Shown here piece after piece: positions 33,792 to 44,696 of a DNA stretch of 64,000 nt. A program made the translations under genes and the position numbers. This stretch comes from Helichrysum umbraculigerum (Eukaryota; Streptophyta; Magnoliopsida; Asterales; Asteraceae): contig CATIUR010000005.1 in NCBI GenBank assembly GCA_949592205.1, forward strand, positions 113,101,777 through 113,165,776, given 5' to 3'. The notes under the pieces are model-generated. The model did no database searches. It worked only from the letters and a program-made list of their open reading frames with translations, and was not told the DNA's origin. Position 1 is the first letter of the stretch; every line of letters begins with the position of its first letter.

Positions 33792-34309
33792 ATGATTGTG
33801 ATTGAAGCTTCCTAGACAAACTTGTTGCTGTGAAAGTTTGTAGTCAGTGTTTAAGAATTTAAACATTCAGTGACTGTATACTTGTGATCCATTCATCTTT
33901 CTTTTTGGATTCTTTTGATATGTTCTGAGATTTGCACAGGTTCAAATATTATTGAAGCTAAAATATAAAGTACATAATCATATTTAGTTACAATGCTCTA
34001 ATCTGATTTAGATAAGACAATCTTCTTCAGTGATCAAGAGATTCAGCAACTTTTGATATCTTCAGCTTTGACTCACATTTTGTAAACGGGAAGTCTTTCA
34101 ACCAGGGAGAAATCAGGCCAAACATTCATTCTTCTTGACATATGATTCAAAACTGTAGTAGGGAGAGACATAGAGATGGCGTCAGTGAACACAATTTCAT
34201 CAGTGAGAATATACCTCATCACAGTGCACTTGTCATCAGAGAGAAGACAACTGTGAAGAAAATTTTATATGCAAATATCCTTCTTCTTGTAGCTTAAACC
34301 GACTGAAAA

Positions 34310-35314
34310 TCAATGAGACATATTTGAGCTGCAGTTGATGAAGAAGGATTCATTGCTAAGCTGATATGAATTAAAGATTGCCATGAAAATTGTAACATCA
34401 ATACAGGGAATAAGTATTATTTGAGATAGAAGCTGCAAAGATGATCCCCATGTATTAGTAATTTTCATAGCGTCAGCAACTTTTCTATATGGTTCTAATA
34501 GCGTCAGCAACTTTTCCACATGAGTTGTAGATGTGTTGACCCTGTAATATGATCCAAATAGATGATTTCCAATCAGCAACAACTTTACATATGAACACCA
34601 TTGATTTTTGCATTCATTTGCACGTTTTCTCCCCCTTGATGATATCCTATAGTAGATTATCATTTTTCTGTAAGCATCAGCACATTCTTCATGTAGAAAT
34701 TTCTCCCCCTTGATGATATCAGAAAATGCGATAGTAACTATGTGATCATGTTGTAAAACAGTTTTGGTTTTCTCATCATCAGCTTGTGTTTTAACTGATG
34801 GATCTTTAAAAATAGAAAGTGCAGCCTGTATCACTCTCTGTGACTGGAGAGCGACATTGACAGCTGGTGTGGTGATAGAAGAGAGTTGGCGCGGGTCTGT
34901 AGCCAGTGATGTGACACCAGATATGAGTGTGTCATCACCCACTGATGTCACTTGCCCTTTGAATGAAGCATCATCCTTTTGTGAGGATGATGAGTGGCTC
35001 ATGGGTTGACTCGATAAGTAAGTTTTGGTTTTAGCAAGAGTGCCCATAGAGACTGAACGTTCAGTGACTATTTCACTCTTGATCCCTTGTTTTGCTAGAA
35101 ACAGGGCCTTTATTTTCAAGCTTTTGGTAGAAGAGTTTGAGGTTTTCTTGGATGAAGGATGATCAGTTTTGGTCACTAGGGGTGTGAGCAGTGACATGAT
35201 CGATGGTGGGGCAGAATCAGACGAGTGTACAGTAGTTTCATACTGGATTACAAGAGAACCTTGTAATCCCAGCAGAGTAGATAAAAATGGCATCACTAGA
35301 CTAAGTAGAAACAA
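34310..35314 (-). pseudogene. Env-like ORF remnant of Sirevirus K
   Basis: The 334-residue frame sits in the Sirevirus env-like position, between pol and the 3' LTR. The first 200 residues are Ser/Thr/Lys-rich and low in complexity, with no signal peptide or transmembrane segment that I can defend. No conserved domain like that in S (58722-61385) is visible, so this is probably the degraded C-terminal part. Related coding remnants may extend to 35853. The true start is uncertain. Calling it env-like rests on position, not homology. Confidence 0.45.
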
Positions 35315-35896
35315 GGCGATTATAGACCAGGTTTATTTTTTACAAGAGAAATTTTACCCTGATCTATCAAGTGATGAAATAAATATCATACTCTGTTTTT
35401 ATAAAAAAGTATTTTATGGTGATGAGAGTGATTTTGAATGTTGTAATGGCAAAATTCCTTGATTTTAAAACGTTTGAATTTGCCGTTACAGAAATCGAAA
35501 AGACTTTTATTGGTTAGAGTATTTGAAAGAGAATATGAACATCAAGAGTTTGTTTTTGATTTGAAACAGAAAGAAAACCATTTGGTTTGATTTATGGAAA
35601 CTCTTGAATGATCATGTGGTTAAGATTGGGAAAACGTGGTAGATAGTGGTAGTAAATAGGGGTGGCGTAGGGGTGATAAGTTTTGATGTTTAAATGGAAT
35701 AGGTGTGATGATTGTGGAGCTTGGTGGTATTAATGGTGATTTGAAAGGTACGCCGGAAAAGTATATGTGACGTAAGGAAAAGTCTAGTGTCAGAGGTGCA
35801 ATTTTGTGACACATCCCGTCAAATAATGATGAAAGAATCAAGAAGTCACACAAATAAAAATAACACTCATATATGATTCAATTTGCCTGAGATGTA

Positions 35897-36070
35897 ATCT
35901 CACTGATTTGGTTACAACTTAGAATACTAACTAAGTCAGAGAGATTTGATCACTGGTAAATAAGAATCATAATTTTTATTTATTCTTTTTAAAACAAAAT
36001 TTAGAGAGACTGATCTTTCGCTGAAAGAGTTACAACTTAGAATACTAACAAGATCAGTTAAAGAATAGGT

Positions 36071-36112
<42 letters not shown>

Positions 36113-36202
36113 TATAGATTATGTCTGATATGAACTATGTATTATTTTACTATATTTATCTTTCACTGATCTAGTTACAACTTAGAATACTAACATAATC
36201 AG
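35897..36202 (-). repeat. Three copies of a conserved core between changing stems (K)
   Basis: A 21-nt core (gttacaactt followed by agaatactaac) is identical at 35911-35931, 36029-36049 and 36174-36194. Each core is enclosed by a different inverted repeat: AATCTC and CTGA against TCAG and GAGATT in the first, CTGATCTT against AAGATCAG in the second, CTGAT against ATCAG in the third. GTTA and TAAC at the core ends can also pair. A T run separates copies two and three. Confidence 0.75.
36067..36110. repeat. Long poly-T tract
   Basis: A run of about 43 T lies between two of the core repeats of K. Its true length is uncertain because homopolymers are error-prone. Confidence 0.8.
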
Positions 36203-36311
36203 CAAAACAGAAATATAGAACAATAACAATATAGGTCATATAGAAACATAACAGATACTTAAAAAAAAAAACGCGTTAAACAAAAATAACTAACTAAGCA
36301 TGATAGCATAG

Positions 36312-39300
36312 CTAGTCATTTAAGTTTAACATGCCAAGCTCGCTGATAAGAAAATTAAATCTTTTCTCATCTAAAGGTTTTGTAAATAAATCAGCGAGTT
36401 GGTAATCAGTTGGAATAAAATGCAATTCAATATCACCTTTCATCACATGGTCCCTGATGAAATGATATCGGACATCAATGTGCTTTGTCCTTGAGTGCAT
36501 TACTGGATTGTTGGCAATGGCTATAGCGCTTTGACTATCACAGTAGATTGGTATTTCATTGAGGTCGAAGCCATAGTCAGCAAGCTGATTTCTCATCCAG
36601 AGAATTTGAGCAGTACATGCACTTGCAGCAACATATTCAGCTTCAGCAGTTGAAGTTGAGACTGAGTTTTGTTTCTTGCTGGACCAGCTTACTAGCTTTT
36701 CTCCAAGAAATTGACAGCTACCAGATGTACTTTTTCTATCCAGTTTGCATCCAGCATGATCAGAATCAGAGTATCCTTTCAGGGAAAAGTCTGAACCAGA
36801 TGGGTACCAGAGACCAAGATTAGGAGTACCCTTCAGATATCTAAAGATCCTTTTGACAGCGAGCAAATGTGATTCCTTAGGATCAGCTTGATACTTAGCA
36901 CAGAGACATGTAGCAAACATAATATCTGGTCTACTAGCAGTTAGATACAGCAGCGACCCGATCATTCCTCTGTAAGCAGTAATGTTTACAGATTTACCAT
37001 CAGGATCAGCATGTAGCTTTACTGCAGGTGACATGGGTGTAGCAAGGGTTGAGCAATTAGCAAATTCAAATTTCTTTAACAGATCTTTAACGTATTTTCC
37101 TTGACTAATGAAAATTCCAGTTTTGGTTTGTTTTATTTGCAAACCAAGGAAAAATGTTAATTCACCCATCATGCTCATCTCATAACTTTTGGTCATGAGA
37201 TCAGAAAATTCCTTGCACATGTCACTGTTAGTAGACCCGAATATGATATCATCAACATAGATCTGGACTAATATGACATCTCTCTTATCTCTTTTGATAA
37301 ATAGTGTACTATCAATTTTACCTCTGACGTAGCCACATTTTATCAGATAGATGGAGAGAGTATCATACCATGCTCTAGGAGCTTGTTTTAGTCCATACAG
37401 GGCTTTATCGAGTTTGTACACATAACCCGGGTGTTTTGGATTAATGAATCCAGGTGGTTGCTTGACATACACTTCTTCCTGCAGCTTGCCATTCAGAAAG
37501 GCACTTTTCACATCCATTTGATATACTTTAAATTTCTTGTGAGCTGCATAAGCAAGAAATAGCCTGATTGCTTCAAGCCTAGCTACTGGTGCAAAGGTTT
37601 CATCATAATCGATGCCTTCTTGCTGACAGTAACCTTGTGCAACTAGTCTAGCTTTGTTTCTTGTAACCACGCCATCAGCATCCATTTTATTTCTGAACAC
37701 CCATCGTGTTCCAATCACTGACTTTCTAGCGGGTTGTGGTACAAGCTTCCAAACTTTATTTCTTTCAAACTGAGATAGCTCTTCTTGCATGGCAGCTATC
37801 CAGTGATGATCAGTAAGTGCTTCATCAACCTTCTTTGGTTCTATTAGAGACACGAAACTTACAAACAAACAGAAGTTAGCAGTTGCTGATCTTGTCTGAA
37901 CCCTGGATTGTGGATTACCAATAATCAATTGATTATCAATATGTTTTGTCCACTTAGTCATTCGCTGAGGTTCAGCAGTGACTTGATTACTTTGCGAGGG
38001 TTCAGAGGGCAAATCAACATCAGTGGCATGAGTAGTATTGTTATGCGAGTTTTGGTTTGGACATTGAGTTGATGATGATGGAACATCTGTAGGTAAAGAT
38101 GATATTCCTGAATTATTCGTAGCTAAAGTAGAACTAGAATTATCTTCAGGAATATTATCTTCATCTTCAGAATCAGATGAGAAATTTTTATATTTCTTAT
38201 CATTTGATTTGATTTCATTTGATAAGTCACCATCCATTTTGTTAAAAACAAGATTTTCATATTCTTTTGGATCAGTGAGTGACTCATCATATGATTCATC
38301 AAAAGTAACATCTATTGATTCCTCAATACATTCTCTTCGTTTATTATAAATTCTGAAAGCTTTAGAGATGATTGAGTAACCAACAAATATTCCTTCATCA
38401 GCTTTGGGATCAAACTTTCCTAAGTGATCTCTTTTGTTTAGAATGTAGCAGGTACTACCGAAAACATGAAGAAAACTTATATCAGGTTTTCTCCCCCTTA
38501 ATAGCTCATATGCTGTCTTACTGTGCCTTTTAACAATCAGTGACCTATTTTGAGTGTAGCAGGCAGTGCTCACTGCTTCAGCCCAAAAATAGGTCTTAAG
38601 ACCAGCATCAATGAGCATTGACCTAGCAGATTCAATCAAGGTTCTATTTCTCCTTTCTGCCACCCCATTTTGTTGGGGTGTTCGTGGTGCTGAAAAATTT
38701 TGAGAAATACCTTTTGAATCACAGAAATTTTCAAGGTCAATATTTCGAAATTCAGTACCATTATCACTTCTCAGATGTTTTACCGTGACATCATTTAGAT
38801 TTTCCATTTTCCTGACAAAGGATATGATCTCGCTGGCAGCTTCACTTTTGGCTTTAAGAAAGAATACCCAAGTGTATCTGGAGTACTCATCTATTATCAC
38901 CAAACAGTACCTTTTTCCTCCAAGGCTTGCTGTACTCACTGGTCCAAACAGATCCATATGTAGCAAGTAAAAACATTCTGTTACTGAAGAAGTCTGTTTG
39001 CTTTTGAAGGACGAGCTGTGATGCTTTCCCTTTTCACATGCTGAGCAAAGCTTGTCTTTGTCATAAGACATCTTTGGTAATCCAGTGACTAAACCATTCT
39101 TGCTTAGTTTATTGATTGCTTTGAGGTTCAGATGAGAGAGTCGCTTATGCCATAGCCATTTTTCTTCTGAAACGGTTCTGGAGTAAAAGCATGTTCCTGA
39201 TTGTGCTGAATCCATGTTGACCACATAAGTATTCCCTTTCCTGTTTGCAGCAAGAACAGCACTTCCCTTTTTGTTGTAAACAACACCAGCTTCATGATCA

Positions 39301-39527
39301 AAAAGTACCTTGTTCTTTGAATCACAAAACTGACTGATGCTTAATAAATTGTGCTTCAAACCCTCTACATATGCTACACGTTTGAACATTACATTACCAT
39401 TGGATAAGACACCGTACCCTTTGGTTTTCCCAACTTTGTTATCACCAAACACTACATCAGGACCTTTTTCATCCTGATAATCACTGAGCAGTGACTTGCA
39501 TCCTGTCATATGCCTGGAACATCCACT
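36312..39527 (-). CDS. pol: Sirevirus Pol: protease end, integrase, RT and RNase H (5' truncated)
   Basis: The open frame of 1065 residues (first ATG 39509) extends a few codons upstream to the break. Order: the protease-linked GCSRHMTGCKS segment, GAG-pre-integrase (LWHKRLSHLNLKAINKL), and the Cys pair of the zinc-binding motif. Integrase follows with catalytic Asp in HMDLFGPV, Asp in LRSDNGTEF and Glu in GVAERRNRTL. A Ser/Asn-rich linker (about 430-550) leads to RT with QMDVKSAFLNG and the YVDD catalytic pair (VQIYVDDIIFGST), then RNase H with Asp/Glu in YSDSDHAG and AEAEYVAA, ending ADLFTKPL. No internal stop over 3.2 kb implies a fairly recent or late-decaying element. Without gag, protease and a 5' LTR it cannot move by itself. 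Confidence 0.93.
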   Translation of the reverse strand, partial: SGCSRHMTGCKSLLSDYQDEKGPDVVFGDNKVGKTKGYGVLSNGNVMFKRVAYVEGLKHNLLSISQFCDSKNKVLFDHEAGVVYNKKGSAVLAANRKGNTYVVNMDSAQSGTCFYSRTVSEEKWLWHKRLSHLNLKAINKLSKNGLVTGLPKMSYDKDKLCSACEKGKHHSSSFKSKQTSSVTECFYLLHMDLFGPVSTASLGGKRYCLVIIDEYSRYTWVFFLKAKSEAASEIISFVRKMENLNDVTVKHLRSDNGTEFRNIDLENFCDSKGISQNFSAPRTPQQNGVAERRNRTLIESARSMLIDAGLKTYFWAEAVSTACYTQNRSLIVKRHSKTAYELLRGRKPDISFLHVFGSTCYILNKRDHLGKFDPKADEGIFVGYSIISKAFRIYNKRRECIEESIDVTFDESYDESLTDPKEYENLVFNKMDGDLSNEIKSNDKKYKNFSSDSEDEDNIPEDNSSSTLATNNSGISSLPTDVPSSSTQCPNQNSHNNTTHATDVDLPSEPSQSNQVTAEPQRMTKWTKHIDNQLIIGNPQSRVQTRSATANFCLFVSFVSLIEPKKVDEALTDHHWIAAMQEELSQFERNKVWKLVPQPARKSVIGTRWVFRNKMDADGVVTRNKARLVAQGYCQQEGIDYDETFAPVARLEAIRLFLAYAAHKKFKVYQMDVKSAFLNGKLQEEVYVKQPPGFINPKHPGYVYKLDKALYGLKQAPRAWYDTLSIYLIKCGYVRGKIDSTLFIKRDKRDVILVQIYVDDIIFGSTNSDMCKEFSDLMTKSYEMSMMGELTFFLGLQIKQTKTGIFISQGKYVKDLLKKFEFANCSTLATPMSPAVKLHADPDGKSVNITAYRGMIGSLLYLTASRPDIMFATCLCAKYQADPKESHLLAVKRIFRYLKGTPNLGLWYPSGSDFSLKGYSDSDHAGCKLDRKSTSGSCQFLGEKLVSWSSKKQNSVSTSTAEAEYVAASACTAQILWMRNQLADYGFDLNEIPIYCDSQSAIAIANNPVMHSRTKHIDVRYHFIRDHVMKGDIELHFIPTDYQLADLFTKPLDEKRFNFLISELGMLNLND

Positions 39528-39932
39528 ATGATTTTAACTGCGTAAACCTATGAACTCACCAACTTTATGTTGACCTTTTAGCATGTATTTCTCAGGTTCA
39601 CAGACGCAGTAGGACTACCCACAGGAAACAAGGCAGTAGGATGCTTTTGGAAAGCATTAGCTCGAGTCGCATGTTTTCACAAACAACAAGAGATTAGATT
39701 GCATTACGATATTTTGTATCAAAATTTATGTATTAGAAATCTCTACACTTTTAATGTGAACTCCAATGTTTTGATATAACATTTGTAACCGTTTTATTTA
39801 TGAAATGTAACTTTTTATTAAAACGTCTCATATAGAGGTCGTTTGTTGTAATCTTTGTGTGATGATATTTGATTTGGTCGGCGCCTCCGACACCTCATAC
39901 TTTCCGCTGTCACGTGTCACTGGGGGTGCGAC
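39528..39932 (+). mobile_element. B-type LTR end (fragment)
   Basis: The sequence is the reverse complement of about 4498-4870: the acctatgaactcaccaac block, tcaggttcacagacgcagtaggactacccac, and the terminus GGGTGCGACA at 39923-39932. No primer site follows (the next bases are cctgtgatta), so it is either the end of a 3' LTR or a solo LTR piece. Its left edge is the Sirevirus K breakpoint. Confidence 0.85.
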
Positions 39933-40290
39933 ACCTGTGATTAGGAGAGCAAAATAGCAAAAAGAGAGGGAAAAGATGAGTAAAAAGATAGGGAAAAGAT
40001 GTAGCTTTATAGAGCAAAAAGGGAGGGAAAAAATGAATTCCAAGATACTGATCGGTCATGTTTAGGGAAGATAGGGGGCAAGAAGGTAATTTTAAATTTC
40101 ACTGTAGAAAGCACTTTGAAATAAGCATCAACCCACCTGCTTATTGAAAACTGCTTATTTTGGCCAAAAATAATCAGATAAGCATGAGCAGTTATTCTTT
40201 CCCAAACACTCCAAATTGCTTAACTGCTTGAAAAAAAAAAGCGATAAGCACATTAGCAGAAAAAATAAGCTAGGCCAAACACCCTCTAAG
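39933..40290. mobile_element. Possible MITE remnant
   Basis: The right end reads ataagctaggccaaacaccctc, whose complement starts GAGGGTGTTTGGCCTAGC, a typical terminal motif of small plant DNA transposons. The interior repeats ataagc and cttattt. The matching left end is not found, so this is a weak call. Confidence 0.35.
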
Positions 40291-40860
40291 AAATAATATT
40301 TTTATAAGAAAAAAATAATATTTTCTGATTTGACAAAAATAATAATTTTTGATGGCTAATGGTGGCGACTAGCTGCTAGAGTGGTGGCAAAAGGTGGTGG
40401 GGGTGGTATTGGGGTGAGAGTGTGTTAAGGAGAAAGTTGGAAGATGGAGGGTTAAAATTGAAATGGTGTAGGTGACACTCACACATTGTGATTGGTCTCA
40501 TTTCATTCACACCTCGTGATTCTCTCACGACTCTTTTTTTTTTTAATCAAAGATTCCCTCTCAACTCTACCCTTTAATTAATAAGTAATTTAAATCTAAT
40601 TTTAAAATATATGATGATATATATTAATTATTTTATATATATGAAATTCTCTATTCTTTCTGTGACAAGCCGACATTATTAACTACGATAACTTTACCTT
40701 GTTACTTAAGACAACAAGAAATAGTTTACGTCTAAGGAGACTAACGAGTCCAAGCACTTGCGCCAAAAGTTAGCCATGTGCAGTGATGCAATATGGACCA
40801 TTTTGGTTTTTCGCTTTTTTACAAAATAAACCAAGTGAAGGATCTAAATTTCTAACCTCC
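40291..40860. other. Unassigned AT-rich spacer
   Basis: No ORF, RNA gene or element terminus is seen. It contains a short ggtgg-rich patch (40365-40410) and AT-rich DNA. Confidence 0.6.
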
Positions 40861-41075
40861 TGATATCGCGTAAAAAGTCATGTTTTTACCACCGATATCT
40901 CTCTCATTCTGAAACAATACTTGGCATTTGAACTCAAATAAAGCACAAATCAATGAAACTTTGCCAAGAAGGTCAAAATGAAGTTGCAAGAGAAAAATCA
41001 AGCAAAACGGACAAAAAACGAAGATTCCACACACAGTTGAAGATTCAAGACATCCGAGACAAGATTTGAGATAAA

Positions 41076-41546
41076 TTGCCCACCACCAAGATTTTTCTTA
41101 TCCAAGATCTTCGTTTTCAAATTACGAATCCAACAAAAGAAGAATCAACACAAACGGATGAAGAACGAAGATTCTACGTACACCGGAAGATTCAAACGAT
41201 TCGCACGAGACATCTAAAGATCAGAGAGGAAGAACGAAAGCTTATATCAACAATAGACCTACTAATGGACCTATTCGCCAGCACCGATTATCACTTGGTC
41301 TCACAAACCCTGATTAATCGTTATGTTGCGGCTAAGGATCCCGCAATCCCTCTCAACATTTCTGGAAGAATTCCATTCTTCGTTGACCCCGCAACCTATA
41401 TGATTAAAACATTGTTAGAAATATTTCCTGGAGCCGATAACGATCGGTTAGAAGCCGCTTTCTTTGCCAAAAGAAAGAATATTCACGTTGAACTCACTTC
41501 ACTTTTTGCTCAGTCTAAATTTCCTTTCACTATATCTCAACGTTGA
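41076..41546 (+). CDS. Unrecognised ORF inside F-left
   Basis: The 156-residue frame has a charged N-terminal part (about 1-60, many Lys/Glu/Arg) and a more globular C-terminal part (TIDLLMDLFASTDYHLVSQ, then IPFFVDPATYMIKTLLEIFPG). A second frame at 41464-41712 (SEEERKFQKTLDELL) overlaps its end and looks like the same protein after a frameshift. I do not recognise the family. Position after an LTR tip and before the Athila pol tail suggests a gag-region or deletion-derived ORF of the element. It could equally be captured sequence. Confidence 0.35.
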   Translation: MPTTKIFLIQDLRFQITNPTKEESTQTDEERRFYVHRKIQTIRTRHLKIREEERKLISTIDLLMDLFASTDYHLVSQTLINRYVAAKDPAIPLNISGRIPFFVDPATYMIKTLLEIFPGADNDRLEAAFFAKRKNIHVELTSLFAQSKFPFTISQR

Positions 41547-42526
41547 ACTCGCTACAACTGGAGACCCTGATTCAGAGGAAGAACGGAAATTTCAGAAAAC
41601 TTTAGATGAACTTCTCCACGACCTTAATCATATAGACAAAGGAACACGAGTAGGAATTTCAAGTCCAAAGAAAGTTAGGAAGGAATTCAATAGGTTTATT
41701 GAAATCTTCTAGATTTAGGCAAAAAGGAACGCAGGTTTCTCAGCGAATTCGAACGATTTCATCTAAATCCTGCAGACCTAGTTGACTCTGTCATTAAAAC
41801 CCTCATAATTGATTTCGTTCCTCGTCATATTCTTCGAGATCCAAGACCACCAAATGCTTTTAAGCATTTGCTCTTGAAAAATTAAAACTGTTTTGGAAAG
41901 TCGAGCTAAAGACTTTAACCAAGCGCTTTTTGGGAGGCAACCCAAAATAGGTTTTAAATTAATTTAGTTTAGCTTAGTTTAAGTAATAATAGAATTAGTT
42001 TCCTTTTAAAATACCAAAAATAACTAAAAATTTTATCTCCGCAAAAAGCTGCGCAATTTCTGAAATTTAAAAATTTTATAAGTTTTAAAATTTTAAAATT
42101 GTTAGGTTTTTAAAGATTCAAATTTTTGGACCAAAAATATTTTGCTTTCTTTAAGTTAAGTTTAATCGTTCGTGATTTTAAATAAACTCTTTTTGACCGC
42201 TCACAGTACTGCGCAGAATTTTGAATTTTTTTGCTAAAAATAATTAGCCAAAGTTTTAAATTCCCAAAATTATTTTGTGATTAATTGATAATTTAAACAT
42301 AAGCAATTAATAAAAATAAAAGAAGAAAAGGAGGATATAAATGCATTTTAGGATTTAAAATAATCATAAAATTCAAATACTCCCTCCTCCTTCTTCCCCT
42401 TGTGCGACGGCTCACCACCAAAACCACCACCATCTCCATTTTTCACCATTGATTACCAAATCAAGCTTGAAACCTTCCTCCATTTCATGATTATGTAGCT
42501 TCTAACTCATTTGCATCAAGATTAAG

Positions 42527-43757
42527 GTAAGATTCAAGCCCTAAATCTCAAAATCTCTCCAACTTAGAAAAAGCTAGGGTTTTGAACTTTTGGTGAAAAT
42601 GGTTGGTTAAATGCACGAATTTAGGTATTTTCTTATGCTTAGCTTGATTTTTAGTTGATTTATAAGCTTACATTGTATGATTAGTGGAAGATTTGAGAGT
42701 TTGATTTTTAAAGTTAGCTAATTTTGCCCTAATTGTTCATATTTGATTAATTGATGATTAAAGTGCTTATGTGAAGTTGCTATTAGTTGTTATATGCTTA
42801 GAAGATGTAAGTAGCTTGTGCATTTGCTTTGTTATTGATCAAACATGATTTTGGTTACATTTGAGAATTAAAGTGAGCATAAAAAATCGACTTTTTTGCC
42901 AAGTATTGCATTTTGAAATAAAACCCTTACTTTAAAACGATACTTGTGCTCAAATGAATGTTTTAAACTCACTTTGATTCTTGAAAGCACTCAAAAAGGA
43001 TTAACGAATGGATCAAGATTTCTAAGTGGCACTACTTTGGAAAAATAAAGTTAGTGAAACTTATAAGCAAACGATTTGTTCTAACATTCATGTAACCATT
43101 TCAAGATATAACAATTTAATTTGTGATAAGATTTTGAACTTAGAAGTAAGTATGGTTAGTTTTTTTTCAAAGCATCGCAACTTTAAATGACCATTTTTAA
43201 AACCAAAGTGATGCTTGCACCAAAGTGACCATAACTACTTTAAAAACCATTCTTGAACTACAAAAGGGCTATAAAAGTTTACTTGGAACTTTGATTGCTT
43301 ACTTGCTCGGTATAGTTATAATTGCCAAAACTTTAAGATTTTTATGCCATGCTAGTTTGCAAATTATGTAAGTAGATATCATTTTCGCCACATTAAGGTA
43401 ATTAGCAAGCTTAGAACAAACTTACATGTTACATATTGTGAAATTCTAAATGCTTAATGCTTATGTGGTTGGAAATTGGAACTAGTCTCAAGTTCTCGAG
43501 TTACTTTAACTTGATAAAGTCTACTTGAGAATTTGGTGCAAATAGTTCGTAATAGTTTCTTACATGAACCAAAGTCCCTTTTTATGGTTGAAAATTGCGG
43601 TTTTGATTATTATTAGTCATTATAGGTTTATGGATTATTCATATTTTAAAGCCCTCATTTCGAATTTTTTTCCAAAAATTCGAGGGTATGATATAATTCA
43701 TACACTTGTAATTGATCTAACATAATTCACTATGATGTTTGTTTTCTCTTATTTCAG
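42527..43757 (+). other. Candidate intron upstream of env-like ORF (F-left)
   Basis: A donor attaag|gtaaga at 42527 and an acceptor ctcttatttcag at 43757 bracket 1231 bp. The acceptor is immediately followed by ATG. The preceding 42370-42520 is C/T-rich and leader-like. This fits expression of an Athila env-like gene from a spliced subgenomic RNA. Predicted only. Confidence 0.55.
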
Positions 43758-44696
43758 ATGGCCAAGACTTCACTTCCTTCATACATAAAATATTCAATCA
43801 AAGATCACGAGAAAAGGAAGCTTTATCGGAAATGGATACCTCATGAGGATTTGGCTAAGATCGGTTTAGACAAGGGATTTAAGGAGTTGATTGAATTCAA
43901 AGTGGGTAGATGACATCTTTGGGCATGGACTAGTCTGTTTAACTTAAAAGAGAAAGTTTATCAAGAACTTGTGGCAGAATTCATGGTTACTCTTAAGTTT
44001 GATAAATCAGTATCTAGATTGGACGATGATTCGATGATTAAGTTTAACTTTAAGGGAAAGAGTCACAGCATGTCCTTAGCCACTTTTGCTGTTCATTTAG
44101 AGCTATACAGTGAACATCAAGTGACCACCAAATTCTTCCTCAACTCAGAGTGCAGTCCACGACAGAGAGATCACACTACTATTTGGTCTCAATATGCATC
44201 AGGCCGGTTTCATTCAAATGTCAAAGCTCGAGTTTTTCAGGATAAATATCACAATGTGCTTCATAACCTTCTTGCTTGTAGTATTCGAGGAAAGAAGAAG
44301 ACGAAAGGAGCTGTTGGGCAGAAAGACTTATTGATCATCAAGAGTATTATAGAGGTTGAACATGTGAATGTTGCTTATCTGGTTGCTGACCGACTTCTTA
44401 CTGAGTCTGCTTACTCTGAGGTTGAGACTGTTTACATGGGAGCTATCATTACAAAACTAGTTAGGAAGACGGGGCTTTTGACTAGTCATGTGATTAGCCG
44501 GTTGACAGAGGTGAGAGAAAAGGAGTCACAACCTTATGATATGAACTACATGATAAAAGTTTGGTTATTGGAAAAGGATTTGAATGGTGATATCCGCTGG
44601 AATGATGGTGATCTGATTCCGGGAGTTTCTATGAGACCTCCGAAGACTAAGAGAGATATGATTGAGTTTGATATAGCACAGTACATAGGGAGCTAA
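43758..44696 (+). pseudogene. Athila env-like / ORF1-family protein (one premature stop)
   Basis: The ATG directly after the 3' splice site opens 313 codons including the stop, with a single in-frame TGA at codon 52 (43911-43913, in KVGR*HLWAW); the frame is otherwise open to 44696. The protein resembles the plant-specific Athila ORF (the family known as Arabidopsis retrotransposon ORF-1 or putative plant transposon protein). Landmarks are RKWIPHEDLAKIGL, VYQELVAEFMVTL, SMSLATFAVHLELYS and MNYMIKVWLLEKD. Its role is unknown; it holds the env position but I see no signal peptide or membrane anchor. Beyond 44696 a Pro/His/Gln-rich tail continues in another frame, implying a frameshift near 44690. 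Confidence 0.75.

Larger units (their letters stand above)
32771..39527 (-). mobile_element. Sirevirus-type Ty1/Copia element K (5' truncated)
   Basis: From right to left: pol from the end of protease to RNase H (39527-36312), an intergenic zone with three conserved cores, an env-like remnant (35314-34310), polypurine tract and 3' LTR. The gag gene, most of protease and the 5' LTR are missing; the break at about 39527 abuts a B-type LTR end. Pol followed by an env-like ORF, and the RT sequence (FLNGKLQEEVYVKQPPGF), mark the Sirevirus lineage. The insertion is in the F LTR; the partner duplication of caaag (32766-32770) is lost. Confidence 0.88.

Noticed and set aside
36067..36110. Poly-T as the tail of a LINE or processed pseudogene
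   Set aside because: No LINE coding sequence, no flanking duplication, and it lies within Sirevirus K between repeated cores. It may be slippage or an assembly effect.
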